Assembly (NCBI RefSeq): GCF_900198405.1
Contig: NZ_FZMR01000019.1
Location: 85,792 to 149,791, forward strand
Direction: 5' to 3'
DNA length: 64,000 bases
DNA from: Helicobacter cetorum
GTDB lineage: Bacteria; Campylobacterota; Campylobacteria; Campylobacterales; Helicobacteraceae
Shown here: positions 42,024 to 50,406 of the stretch, piece by piece
Layout of the letters: each line of letters begins with the position of its first letter
Numbering within the stretch: the stretch's first letter is position 1
The notes under the pieces: model-generated
The model's database searches: none
Told to the model about the DNA's origin: nothing
The model's input: the letters and a program-made list of their open reading frames with translations, nothing else
Translations under genes and position numbers: made by a program

Positions 42024-43061
42024 ATGATTTTATATATCCATATTCCTTTTTGTGATAATAAATGCGGATATTGTGCTTTCAACTCGTATGAAAATAAACA
42101 CGAATTAAAAGAAGAATATGTAAAAGCGTTATGCCTAGATTTAAAGCATGCCTTAGGGTCAACAAACGAAAAAATTGAGAGTATTTTTATTGGTGGTGGC
42201 ACGCCTAATACCTTGAATGTCAAATCTTTTGAGAGTATTTTTGAATGCGTTTATCACAATGCGAGCCTAATAACTGATTGTGAGATAACCACTGAAGCTA
42301 ATCCTGAGTTGATTTCTAAAACTTGGTGTGAGGGTTTAAGAGATTTGGGAATCAATCGTATAAGCTTAGGGGTGCAAAGTTTTAGAGAAGATAAATTATT
42401 GTTTTTGGAACGCAAACACTCCAAAAATATTGCTCCTATCATAGAGATTATCGCAAAAAGTAAGATTGAAAATATTAGCATTGATTTGATTTATAATACC
42501 CCCTTAGACAACGAATTATCCTTAAAAGAAGAATTAAAACTTGCCAAAGAACTCCCTATTAATCATTTGAGTGCCTATGCTTTAAGCATTGAAAAAAACA
42601 CGAATTTAGAAAAAAACGCTAAAAAATCATCTCATATTAATTATGATAAGGTGGTTAAAGCCACTTTAGAAAGTTTTTCTTTCAAGCAATATGAAGTGTC
42701 TAATTATGCTAGAGATTATCAAGTTAAGCATAATTTAGCTTACTGGGGGGCTAAAGATTATTTAGGGTGTGGGGCTGGAGCTGTAGGCTGTGTGAATAAT
42801 GAGCGATTTTATGCTAAAAAAATCATAGAAAACTATATTAAAGACCCCCTAAAACGCCAAGTTGAGTTACTTAATACAGAAGATAAGCGATTAGAAAAGC
42901 TGTTTTTAGGCTTAAGGTGTGAGCTAGGAGTTGAATTGAGTTTATTAGATGAAAATAAAGCAAGGCTTTTAGTTAAAGAAAATAAGGCTTTTATTAAAAA
43001 TAATCAATTAGTAGCGAGCGATTTTTTTATGGCTGATGAAATGGCTTTGTGGTTGCTTTAA
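42024..43061 (+). CDS. hemW: Radical SAM protein HemW (HemN-like)
   Basis: A 345-residue radical SAM protein. The cluster motif is FCDNKCGYCAF (C-x3-C-x2-C) near residue 10. ESIFIGGGTPN, TTEANPELIS, RISLGVQSF and NISIDLIYNTP follow in the family order. Short length and lack of the HemN N-terminal extension point to HemW, a haem-handling chaperone, rather than coproporphyrinogen dehydrogenase. I prefer the ATG at 42024 (MILYIHIPF); one at 42009 adds five residues. It is divergent from the cytochrome c-553 genes, which is a plausible functional neighbourhood. Confidence 0.9.
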   Translation: MILYIHIPFCDNKCGYCAFNSYENKHELKEEYVKALCLDLKHALGSTNEKIESIFIGGGTPNTLNVKSFESIFECVYHNASLITDCEITTEANPELISKTWCEGLRDLGINRISLGVQSFREDKLLFLERKHSKNIAPIIEIIAKSKIENISIDLIYNTPLDNELSLKEELKLAKELPINHLSAYALSIEKNTNLEKNAKKSSHINYDKVVKATLESFSFKQYEVSNYARDYQVKHNLAYWGAKDYLGCGAGAVGCVNNERFYAKKIIENYIKDPLKRQVELLNTEDKRLEKLFLGLRCELGVELSLLDENKARLLVKENKAFIKNNQLVASDFFMADEMALWLL

Positions 43062-43080
43062 AAGGCGTTTAAGCCTTTTT
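43059..43080. terminator. Hairpin terminator between hemW and crcB
   Basis: AAAAGGC and GCCTTTT with a 6-base loop (GTTTAA), followed by T and A runs. It begins at the hemW stop and separates the convergent hemW and crcB genes. Confidence 0.75.
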
Positions 43081-43089
43081 AAAAATTTC

Positions 43090-43482
43090 TTAATTGATAC
43101 CTACAAAGTTTTTAGCCAAAAACCAGCCGATTGCCACACAAATTAGCCCTAAAATATTTGTGCCTAAGGCATAAGAAATGGCTTCAATATATTGAGATTT
43201 TTGCAAAAGCTTTAAAGTATCAAGCCCATAGGAAGAAAAGGTTGTAAAGCCCCCTAAAACTCCGGTTACAAAGAAAATCCCAAACTCATCACCAAAAACT
43301 TTTTTGGCCGCTAAATGTCCCATAAAGCCTATGACAAAGCACCCCACTAAATTCACCGTGAAAGTCCCCAAAGGAAAACTTTCAAACATTAAGAATTTGC
43401 TAGGCATCATTTTTCCTACAAAATACCTTAATGAACTCCCTATAGCCCCCCCTAAAGCAGCAAATAAAAAGACCAAATTCAT
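43090..43482 (-). CDS. crcB: Fluoride channel Fluc/CrcB
   Basis: A 130-residue four-helix membrane protein that exports fluoride as a dual-topology dimer. Diagnostic elements are GGAIGSSLRYFVGK near the start, FPLGTFTVNLVGCFVIGF, and TGVLGGFTTFSSYGLDTL, which carries the Phe and Thr/Ser residues of the pore. I see no fluoride riboswitch in front of it. Convergent with hemW, same strand as hemD. Confidence 0.95.
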   Translation of the reverse strand: MNLVFLFAALGGAIGSSLRYFVGKMMPSKFLMFESFPLGTFTVNLVGCFVIGFMGHLAAKKVFGDEFGIFFVTGVLGGFTTFSSYGLDTLKLLQKSQYIEAISYALGTNILGLICVAIGWFLAKNFVGIN

Positions 43483-43528
43483 GTGTAATCCTTTTAATAA
43501 TAAATAAGAGTAGTGTAATAAGATTTTC

Positions 43529-44209
43529 TTAATATTCCTTAACTTTCAAGCTTAAAGCTAAGTCTAAACACGCTTCTAGTGAAGGTTTTTTGGCAGTGTA
43601 GCTTTCAATACCTTGTTCTAATAAAAACTCTCTAGTTGTGTTGCCGATACTTATGGCGGTGTAGCTTTCTAAAAATTCAAAATAATGCAAAAAGGCTTTT
43701 ACATGGCTCATAGCTGTAAAAATGAGAATGCTATTGTCTTTAGGTTTTAGGGCGTTTTTTTCATTCAAGCTTAATGTTTTAAGTTTGTTTTCATAAACAA
43801 TAGCTTGGGTAAGACTAATACCATGCTCTAAAAGTATGGTGTCTAAATGAGAGACAATTTCTTTAGCCCTTAGATACAAAACTTTTTTATCTTTTAATAA
43901 AGGCATAATTTCTTTAGCAAACTCTTTTCCATGAGCTTTTTGCCCCACAAACACCACTTTAAAACCATGAGCTTGTAAAATTTTAGCACTAGGCTCGCTC
44001 AAAGCATAACTAGGAATATTTTGTAAAATTTTGAGTCTAGGGCTATTTTTTAAAGTTTCTAGCAAAGAAAACACCGCATTTTTGGAAGTAAAAATTAGGG
44101 CGTTAAAAAAGTTTAGGTCTAATTCTAAAGGATAATAACAAAATTCATTGAGAATAAGAGTTTTATAGGGCGTAATCTCTTTAGAATGCACCCATACAAT
44201 CTCTCTCAT
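43529..44209 (-). CDS. hemD: Uroporphyrinogen-III synthase
   Basis: A 226-residue enzyme closing hydroxymethylbilane to uroporphyrinogen III in haem synthesis. HemD is poorly conserved; here the expected two-domain pattern is seen with NALIFTSKNAVFSLLETL, KAHGKEFAKEIMPLLKDKKVLYLRAKE, YENKLKTLSL and ILIFTAMSHVKAFLHYFEFLESYTAISIGNTT (T/S-SxxV and IGxxT elements). It lies 6 bp downstream of the rhodanese gene. Confidence 0.85.
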   Translation of the reverse strand: MREIVWVHSKEITPYKTLILNEFCYYPLELDLNFFNALIFTSKNAVFSLLETLKNSPRLKILQNIPSYALSEPSAKILQAHGFKVVFVGQKAHGKEFAKEIMPLLKDKKVLYLRAKEIVSHLDTILLEHGISLTQAIVYENKLKTLSLNEKNALKPKDNSILIFTAMSHVKAFLHYFEFLESYTAISIGNTTREFLLEQGIESYTAKKPSLEACLDLALSLKVKEY

Positions 44210-44215
44210 TATTAT

Positions 44216-44554
44216 TTAACAGGGTTTGCCACTTAAAGAAGTGTCATTATAAACCATTTTAAAGCCATATTTTTCAAAGTCATAGACATTGCCTTCTAAA
44301 TAATAGGGCTTATAGCCTAAGTCATGCATGCCTTTAGCCGCATTTAAAGCTCTCAAACCTGCCTTACAATGGAGTAATACCTTTTTGTCTTTGTGTTGCT
44401 CTAAAAAATGGGCGAGTTTTTCTTTGTCATTAACACTAATAAGTGTGGCATTAGGCAAATGCAACTCTGTATATTCGTCTAATTCACGCACATCTACCAC
44501 TACAAAATCATCAAAATTGACTTCTTCTAAACTGATGGCATAATCTTCAAGCAT
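44216..44554 (-). CDS. Rhodanese-domain protein
   Basis: A 112-residue single rhodanese domain. FVVVDVRELDEYTELHLPNATLI is the usual N-terminal half, and the active-site loop LLHCKAGLRALNAAKGM contains the catalytic cysteine at about residue 63. YYLEGNVYDFEKYG ends the fold, followed by a short tail with a second cysteine (SGKPC). Likely a sulfurtransferase or persulfide carrier in the cytosol; there is no signal peptide. It is probably cotranscribed with hemD. Confidence 0.9.
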   Translation of the reverse strand: MLEDYAISLEEVNFDDFVVVDVRELDEYTELHLPNATLISVNDKEKLAHFLEQHKDKKVLLHCKAGLRALNAAKGMHDLGYKPYYLEGNVYDFEKYGFKMVYNDTSLSGKPC

Positions 44555-44628
44555 GTATACACCTTGTATTTGTTGTTAAAAGGTTATGATACAATGATTT
44601 AATAAATAAATTTAGGGAGTGAAATTAA

Positions 44629-47469
44629 ATGGAAGTGAATTACCATGCGTTTTTTGATGAGGCTAGAGAGTTTTTAAACGATAGGATTTTTAATGATTAT
44701 TTACGCCGTTTTGCTTATGGTATTGATGCGTCATGTTATCGTTATATTCCTAAAATAGTAGCTTGGGTGAAAAATGAAGAAGAAGTTCAAAAACTCTGTG
44801 TTTTAGCTCATAAACACAGCGTAACCTTGACTTTTAGAGCTGCAGGAAGTTCTCTATCAGGACAAGCAAGTTGTGATGGGGTGCTAGTAATGGTTACACA
44901 TTTTTTTAAAGATGCTAAAATCTTAGATAATGCTAAGAGTATTCGGCTTTCATGTGGGGTTATAGGGAGTAATGCAAATGCCTTATTAAAGCCCTATAGT
45001 AAAAAAATAGGCCCTGACCCTGCTACCATAAACACCGCTATGATAGGGGGGATTTTAGCTAATAATGCCAGTGGAATGTGTTGTGGTGTGGAGCAAAATA
45101 GCTATAAAACCTTAAAATCTCTAAGAGTGATTTTGAGCGATGGCACTCTTTTAGACACTTCAAATAAAGAGAGTGTTGAGAGTTTTAAAAACACGCACAA
45201 AGATTTGATTGAGGGCGTTTTAAATTTAAGAAAAGAAATCTTACAAGATGACAATTTACACGCTTTAATTAAGAAAAAATATGAAATCAAAAACACCACA
45301 GGCTATAGTTTAAACGCTCTCATTGACTTTGAAGACCCCATAGAGATTATTAGTCATTTATTCATAGGTTCTGAGGGGACTTTAGGCTTTATAACAAGTG
45401 CAGAGTTAGAATGCGTTAAAGATTATGCTTATAAAACTTGTGCGTTATTGTTTTATGAAAATTTAGAAGAATGCGCCAAAGCCGCTCAAATTCTAGCCAC
45501 ATTAAAAGCCAAGCACCCTAGCATGATTTCTTCAGCAGAACTTATGGATTATGCGTCTTTAAAGAGCGTGAAAGATTTAGAGGGAATGCCTAGTGTGATT
45601 AAAGAAATTAAAGAATCTAATGCATGCTTACTCATTCAAAGTGAGAGCGATGAAAAATCTATTTTAGAAAACAACATGCAAACGATTTTGAGAGCATTGA
45701 GTGTTATACCTGTGGCATTAGATTCTCAAATTAGTAGTGAGCCTAGTGTCTATAATTCATGGTGGAAGATTAGAAAGGGTATTTTTCCTATCGCAGCTTC
45801 AAAAAGAAAAAGCCAAAGCTCTGTGATTATTGAAGATGTGTGTTTTGATAAAGAGAATTTTGTTCAAGGTGCTAGTGCTATTGAAGAGCTTTTAAAAACG
45901 CATGGTTTTAAGGATAGCAGCATTATTTTTGGGCATGCCTTAAGCGGGAATTTACATTTTGTCGTTACGCCGATTTTAGAAAATGAAACAGAAAGAAAGG
46001 CGTTTGAAAATTTAGTCTCTGATATGGCTCTTATGGTGAGTAAAGTTCAAGGCTCTATTAAAGCAGAGCATGGCACAGGCAGAATGGTAGCTCCCTTTGT
46101 AGAAATGGAATGGGGAGAAAAAGCCTATAAAATCCATAGAAAAATCAAAGAATTGTTTGATAGTAACGAGATTTTAAACCCTGATGTGATTATCACTGAT
46201 GATAAAGAAATCCATACTAAAAATTTAAAAAGCATTTATCCTATTGAAGAGCATTTGGATATGTGCATGGAATGTGGGTTTTGTGAAAGGATTTGCCCTA
46301 GCAAGGATTTATCTTTAACCCCACGACAACGCATTGTGGTTCATAGAGAGATTGAACGCTTAAAAGAAAGGGTAAAACTTGGGCATAATGAAGATAAAAC
46401 TTTATTAGATGAGCTTTTAAAAGGGGCTGAATATTTAGCGTATGAGACTTGTGCGGTGTGTCATATGTGCTCTACTCTATGCCCTTTAAAAATTGATACC
46501 GGAAGCATTGCTTTAAATTATTATCAAACAAACCCTAAGGGCGAAAAGGTTGCTACAAGTATTTTAAATAATATGCAAACAATGACTAAGGGTGCTAAAT
46601 TTTCTTTAAAAAGTGCCAGTGTGGCTCAAAATATCCTAGGCTCTAAAAACTTGGTGAGTTTGACTAAAGGGATTAAAAAATTCATCAAGCCCTTTCCTAA
46701 AGCCTTTAATTACATGCCTAAAAACAATACCTATGCTTTAGAAAGTAAAATGCATGGGAGTGAAGAAAAAGTCATTTACTTTAGCACTTGTATCAACCGC
46801 TCGTTTGCTCCATCAAAATTTATGGCTGATACTAGAAGCATTCAAGAAGTGTTTGAATCCTTATGTAAAAAGGCAAAAGTCTCTGTTTTTTATCCTAACG
46901 AATTAAGTTCGCTTTGTTGTGGGAAAGCTTTTATCAATTACACTAACTTAACCAAGCAAAATAACGAAAAAAACCATGCAATTTTCTTAAAATTGAGCGA
47001 TAATGGAAAAATACCTATTGTTTTAGACCATAGTGCATGCTCAACGCATTTTATCAAGCAAATGAAAGAATACAAGGATTTAAAAATCTATGATTTGAGC
47101 GTGTATATAAAAGAAGTTTTAAGTTCTAAATTAGAATTTAAGGCTATTGATGAAGACATCGCATTATATACTATGTGTGCCTTAAAACTAGAAAATAAAG
47201 AAGAGTTATTGTTAAATTTAGCTAAAAAATGCACAACAGGGGAGATTATTATCCATGCAGATACAGGCTGTTGTGGGTTTGCTGGGAATAAGGGCTTTTT
47301 TACCCCTGAATTAAATGAGAGTGCTTTAAAAGGTTTTGAAAAATTTTATAAAGATTATAAGATTAAAAGGGGTTTTTCAACTTCTAGCACCTGTGAAATC
47401 GGCTTGAGTGAAAAAACACAATTTTCTTGGCAACATATCGCTTACTTAGTAGATGCTTGCACGCTTTGA
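44629..47469 (+). CDS. dld: FAD/iron-sulfur D-lactate dehydrogenase (Dld-II type)
   Basis: A 946-residue membrane-associated dehydrogenase. An N-terminal FAD_binding_4 domain (TFRAAGSSLSGQASCDG, GPDPATINTAMIGGILANNASGM, LFIGSEGTLGF) and an FAD-oxidase C domain (FGHALSGNLHFV, AEHGTGRMVAPF) are fused to a [4Fe-4S] domain with CMECGFCERICPS and CAVCHMCSTLCPL. Cysteine-rich CCG motifs follow near the end (LCCGKAF, TGCCGFAGN). This layout is that of the H. pylori enzyme that feeds lactate electrons to menaquinone. It has its own promoter region divergent from the rhodanese gene. Confidence 0.94.
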   Translation: MEVNYHAFFDEAREFLNDRIFNDYLRRFAYGIDASCYRYIPKIVAWVKNEEEVQKLCVLAHKHSVTLTFRAAGSSLSGQASCDGVLVMVTHFFKDAKILDNAKSIRLSCGVIGSNANALLKPYSKKIGPDPATINTAMIGGILANNASGMCCGVEQNSYKTLKSLRVILSDGTLLDTSNKESVESFKNTHKDLIEGVLNLRKEILQDDNLHALIKKKYEIKNTTGYSLNALIDFEDPIEIISHLFIGSEGTLGFITSAELECVKDYAYKTCALLFYENLEECAKAAQILATLKAKHPSMISSAELMDYASLKSVKDLEGMPSVIKEIKESNACLLIQSESDEKSILENNMQTILRALSVIPVALDSQISSEPSVYNSWWKIRKGIFPIAASKRKSQSSVIIEDVCFDKENFVQGASAIEELLKTHGFKDSSIIFGHALSGNLHFVVTPILENETERKAFENLVSDMALMVSKVQGSIKAEHGTGRMVAPFVEMEWGEKAYKIHRKIKELFDSNEILNPDVIITDDKEIHTKNLKSIYPIEEHLDMCMECGFCERICPSKDLSLTPRQRIVVHREIERLKERVKLGHNEDKTLLDELLKGAEYLAYETCAVCHMCSTLCPLKIDTGSIALNYYQTNPKGEKVATSILNNMQTMTKGAKFSLKSASVAQNILGSKNLVSLTKGIKKFIKPFPKAFNYMPKNNTYALESKMHGSEEKVIYFSTCINRSFAPSKFMADTRSIQEVFESLCKKAKVSVFYPNELSSLCCGKAFINYTNLTKQNNEKNHAIFLKLSDNGKIPIVLDHSACSTHFIKQMKEYKDLKIYDLSVYIKEVLSSKLEFKAIDEDIALYTMCALKLENKEELLLNLAKKCTTGEIIIHADTGCCGFAGNKGFFTPELNESALKGFEKFYKDYKIKRGFSTSSTCEIGLSEKTQFSWQHIAYLVDACTL

Positions 47470-47513
47470 AAATAATGTATAATTAAGGACTTTTCTTTAA
47501 AGGCTAAATAGAA

Positions 47514-48218
47514 TTGAATAACACTCTCAAACATCTTGCCATTATTATGGATGGTAATGGTAGATGGGCTAGATTACAGAATAAGGCTAGGGCTTATGGG
47601 CATAAAAAAGGCGTAAAAACCCTTAAAGACATTACAATATATTGTGCAAATAAAAAGCTAGAATGCTTGACCTTATACGCCTTTTCTACTGAAAACTGGA
47701 AACGCCCCAAAAGTGAAGTAGATTTTTTAATGAAAATGCTTAAAAAGTATCTCAAAGATGAGCGGCCTACTTATTTGAATAACTCCATACGCTTTAAAGC
47801 GATAGGGGATTTAGAAGGCTTTTCTAAGGAATTAAAAGATACGATTTTACAGCTTGAAGAAGATACCAAGCATTTCAAGGATTTTACGCAAGTTCTAGCT
47901 CTCAATTATGGCTCTAAAAATGAACTCACTAGAGCGTTTAAAAGCTTATTAGAAACCCCCCCAAAAAACTTCAAAAATTTAGAAAGCTTAGAACAAGAAA
48001 TTTCTAGGCGTTTAGATACGCATGATTTACCTGAAGTGGATTTATTACTACGCACAGGGGGGGAAATGCGTTTGTCTAATTTCTTATTGTGGCAATCTAG
48101 CTATGCGGAATTGTTTTTCACGCCGATTTTATGGCCTGATTTCACCTCTAAAGATTTAGAAAATATTATCAGCGATTTTTATAAAAGAGTGCGTAAGTTT
48201 GGGGAATTGAAATGCTAG
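47514..48218 (+). CDS. uppS: Undecaprenyl diphosphate synthase
   Basis: A 234-residue cis-prenyltransferase making the lipid carrier for peptidoglycan and O-antigen. AIIMDGNGRWA carries the catalytic aspartate, TLYAFSTENWKRP follows, and LRTGGEMRLSNFLLWQSSYAELFFTPILWPDF is the C-terminal signature. The start is a TTG at 47514, consistent with alignment to the family N-terminus (LKHLAIIMDGNG). It ends 7 bp inside the next gene, the ABC ATPase. Confidence 0.96.
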   Translation: MNNTLKHLAIIMDGNGRWARLQNKARAYGHKKGVKTLKDITIYCANKKLECLTLYAFSTENWKRPKSEVDFLMKMLKKYLKDERPTYLNNSIRFKAIGDLEGFSKELKDTILQLEEDTKHFKDFTQVLALNYGSKNELTRAFKSLLETPPKNFKNLESLEQEISRRLDTHDLPEVDLLLRTGGEMRLSNFLLWQSSYAELFFTPILWPDFTSKDLENIISDFYKRVRKFGELKC

Positions 48219-48898
48219 TAGAAATAGAGAATTTAAGCAAATCCTATGGGAGTTTAAAAGCCTTAGACAATATCAGTCTCAAACTTCCTAAAAGGCAATT
48301 TATAGGGCTTTTAGGCCCTAATGGGGCAGGCAAGACCACTTTGTTAAAAATTTTAGCCGCATTGAACTTGAATTATCAAGGAAAAGTGAAAATTTTAGGC
48401 AAGAGTATCGGCATAGAGACTAAAAAAAGCGTGGCGTTTTTAAGCGATGGCGATTTTTTAGACCCTAAATTAACGCCTTTAAAAGCCATCGCTTTTTACA
48501 AGGACTTTTTTAACGATTTTGATGATTTAAAAGCCCTAGATTTACTCAAACGCTTTAATGTGCCTTTGAAAAGGGAATTTAAAGCCCTTTCAAAAGGCAT
48601 GAGAGAAAAATTACAACTTATTTTAACTTTATCACGAAACGCTTCTTTATATCTCTTTGATGAACCGGTTGCTGGCATTGACCCCATTGCTAGAGAAGAG
48701 ATTTTTGAATTAATCGCTAATGAATTTAGCAAAAATGCGAGCTTGTTAGTCTCTACGCATTTAGTGGTTGATGTGGAAAAGTATTTGGATAGTGCGATTT
48801 TTTTAAAAGAAGGGAAAATTATGGCATTTGGAAATATTGAAGAATTAAAAGGCGATTATTATAGCTTAGAAATGGCGTATAAAATGGCGTTGAGATAG
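48212..48898 (+). CDS. ABC transporter ATP-binding protein
   Basis: A 228-residue ABC ATPase. Walker A is GPNGAGKTT near residues 35-43, the signature is LSKGMREKLQL, Walker B is SLYLFDEPVAGID, and the H-loop is VSTHL. It resembles ATPases of ABC-2 type exporters. No permease lies next to it, so the partner is elsewhere. It overlaps uppS by 7 bp. The last 119 bp of its region (48783-48901) are repeated at 50081-50199, a trace of the insertion that separates this gene from its former neighbour. Confidence 0.9.
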   Translation: MLVEIENLSKSYGSLKALDNISLKLPKRQFIGLLGPNGAGKTTLLKILAALNLNYQGKVKILGKSIGIETKKSVAFLSDGDFLDPKLTPLKAIAFYKDFFNDFDDLKALDLLKRFNVPLKREFKALSKGMREKLQLILTLSRNASLYLFDEPVAGIDPIAREEIFELIANEFSKNASLLVSTHLVVDVEKYLDSAIFLKEGKIMAFGNIEELKGDYYSLEMAYKMALR

Positions 48899-48901
48899 GG
48901 G
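48783..48901 (+). repeat. 119-bp direct repeat, copy 1 (3' end of the ABC ATPase gene)
   Basis: This segment runs from the codons for YLDSAIFLKEGK to three bases past the stop. It matches 50081-50199 with only three mismatches and no gaps. Confidence 0.95.
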
Positions 48902-48917
48902 CATACAAGCCCTCTTA

Positions 48918-48950
48918 CTCTAAAAAGCTCTCAAAGTATTTTTAGAGCGG
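48918..48950 (+). terminator. Terminator of the dld-uppS-ABC unit
   Basis: CTCTAAAAA and TTTTTAGAG form a 9-bp stem with a 12-base loop, directly after the ABC ATPase gene. The hairpin is outside the duplicated 119 bp, so the second copy lacks it. Confidence 0.75.
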
Positions 48951-49089
48951 TATTTTATAAAACATAAGAAACAAAGTTATTATTAAGATACTTTTAATTA
49001 AAAAATCTAGCCCCCATTTTTCTAGTCTTTAGTAAGTAATTATGTTTTTTGTGTTAGAATGTATTAAAAGAATCAAAAAAAAGAAAGGT

Positions 49090-49299
49090 ATGGTAATGGA
49101 ATTAAAAAATGCAAAAACTTTTATTGACTCATGCTTTAATCTCTCTTTTGTTAGTTCTACTTTATTAAAAGCCTCTCACTATCCTTCAACAGAGGGATTT
49201 AAGAAAGATTATAAAAATCTTTCTAACGACTTTAGAAAAATAGCTTTAGATTTTAATCATAATGTCAAGAAAAACAGAGATTCAAGCAAAATCAGATAG
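49090..49299 (+). CDS. Small protein of unknown function, first of an overlapping pair
   Basis: A 69-residue soluble protein, Lys/Asn/Phe-rich and probably helical (DSCFNLSFVSSTLL, KKDYKNLSNDFRKIALDF). I chose the ATG at 49090, preceded by AAAGAAAGG; in-frame alternatives are 49042 and 49096. The end overlaps the next gene by 38 bp in another frame, so the two are probably coupled, or one gene has been split by a frameshift. No domain recognised. The pair lies between the two copies of the 119-bp repeat and so belongs to the inserted segment. Confidence 0.55.
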   Translation: MVMELKNAKTFIDSCFNLSFVSSTLLKASHYPSTEGFKKDYKNLSNDFRKIALDFNHNVKKNRDSSKIR

Positions 49300-49642
49300 T
49301 CTTAAGCTGTCCCACACTCAAATAGATGCTCCACTTTTAGATATTCATGGCATAAAAGTGTTACATGAGTTGGGGCGTGAAAACGATATAAAATTTATTA
49401 TAGAAGAAACACAAAATGAAGCTCAACACCGCAGAAGAATAGAAAATAAGACAGCAAATTTTGTTTTCATAGAAAAGCTCATTGCTTTCTTGATAGTTGT
49501 TTTTATTGTTATGGTAGGGGTTGGTGCTAGTATCTATTGTGCTATTAAAGGTTTTAAAGAACTTTCGCTCACTATTGCTGGAATCTGTTTAGGCTCTTTG
49601 GCAATAGCTGTCTTAAGAAGGGATAATCCTACTAAGAAATAA
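49262..49642 (+). CDS. DUF2335-like two-helix membrane protein
   Basis: A 126-residue protein. The soluble N-terminal part ends in KFIIEETQNEAQHRRRIENK. Two membrane helices follow (about residues 70-95 and 99-116), and the C-terminus is RRDNPTKK. An amphipathic E-x-Q-x-x-HRR-x-x-E helix right before two helices is the layout I associate with the DUF2335 family of predicted membrane proteins, often found in mobile regions. The ATG has no clear ribosome binding site, so translation is probably coupled to the overlapping upstream gene. Possible roles such as a membrane effector are inference only. Confidence 0.6.
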   Translation: MSRKTEIQAKSDSLKLSHTQIDAPLLDIHGIKVLHELGRENDIKFIIEETQNEAQHRRRIENKTANFVFIEKLIAFLIVVFIVMVGVGASIYCAIKGFKELSLTIAGICLGSLAIAVLRRDNPTKK

Positions 49643-49654
49643 AATATCACTATG

Positions 49655-49684
49655 TTTTTTAGAAATCTAGCCACTTCTAAAAAG
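49655..49684 (+). terminator. Stem-loop after the DUF2335-like gene
   Basis: TTTTTAGAA and TTCTAAAAA form a 9-bp stem with a 10-base loop 13 bp after the stop. It is followed by GAAACG rather than a T run, so termination is uncertain. Confidence 0.5.
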
Positions 49685-50080
49685 AAACGGTTCTTCATAT
49701 GACTAAAGAACAAATTGTTTTTAAAAAGTGTTCTAATTTGTTTGTTGTCGAATTTACGACAGCATCAATGATATTTTTTAGTGAAATTTCTTTTTAACAT
49801 TTCTACTTCTTTGTATTTTGATTATTTAGTTTTTCTAAATTAGAACAGAACTTTTTCACTGATGATTATAGTTATTTTCATAGAGAAAAAATATTTTTCA
49901 TTTTTATTAATATATAATGGTTTTGGGTTAAAATTTTAACTATTATTAATGAATAATATTATTATAATATGTATTTTTTCATAACATCGAACAATTATAA
50001 TAATTTTATAAAAAATACAAAAAAATATAATTCAAAATTATTTTAAAAAAATGATATTATTTAAAATAATTTAAACAAAA

Positions 50081-50199
50081 ATTTGGATAGTGCAATTTTT
50101 TTAAAAGAAGGGAAAATGATGGCATTTGGAAATATTGAAGAATTAAAAGGCGATTATCATAGCTTAGAAATGGCGTATAAAATGGCGTTGAGATAGGGG
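50081..50199 (+). repeat. 119-bp direct repeat, copy 2 (orphan 3' end of the ABC ATPase gene)
   Basis: This is a near-perfect copy of 48783-48901 (three substitutions). It encodes the last 38 codons of the ABC ATPase and its stop but has no upstream part, so it is a gene fragment, not a gene. Confidence 0.95.
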
Positions 50200-50287
50200 G
50201 CTAAACTTTTAACAATAAACAGCATGTCGTGTATTTTTGTAATTTTACACATCTTTTAAAAATCTTAAATTTTGGTTTTAAATTAAG

Positions 50288-50315
50288 TTGCAAATTAACT
50301 TGTAAGTATTATAAT
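50288..50315 (+). promoter_or_regulatory. Predicted promoter of the DUF262-KAP island
   Basis: TTGCAA (50288-50293), a 16-bp spacer and TATAAT (50310-50315). Transcription would begin near 50322, ahead of the TC-repeat leader ORF and 150 bp before the DUF262 gene. Confidence 0.6.
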
Positions 50316-50346
50316 TTCAAAGGTCAAATCTCAAAAAGGTAATGAA

Positions 50347-50406
50347 ATGAAAAAAATGATAATTAGTATCAAAAATTCCGTTTCTCTCTCTCTCTCTCTC
50401 TCTTAG
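50347..50406 (+). CDS. Short leader ORF carrying a dinucleotide repeat
   Basis: A 19-codon ORF, MKKMIISIKNSVSLSLSLS, with AAAAAGG in front of the ATG. Its second half is a (TC)10 tract, and a TAG follows at once. Changing the tract by one or two bases would open other frames that end after about 20 more codons (LVEVSVNYIRIFSAILA in one, SRSFCKLYSHFFSHFGLVKD in the other), the latter stopping right before the DUF262 start. I read it as a phase-variable leader peptide or the remains of a signal-peptide start like those of Helicobacter Hop genes. Not an outer membrane gene as it stands. Confidence 0.45.
   Translation: MKKMIISIKNSVSLSLSLS
50383..50402. repeat. (TC)10 dinucleotide repeat
   Basis: Ten uninterrupted TC units inside the leader ORF, 68 bp before the DUF262 start. 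CT tracts of this length are the known slippage switches of Helicobacter contingency genes. Confidence 0.9.

Noticed and set aside
43090..43520. Fluoride riboswitch in front of crcB
   Set aside because: The short region upstream of crcB shows no structure I could match to the crcB motif.
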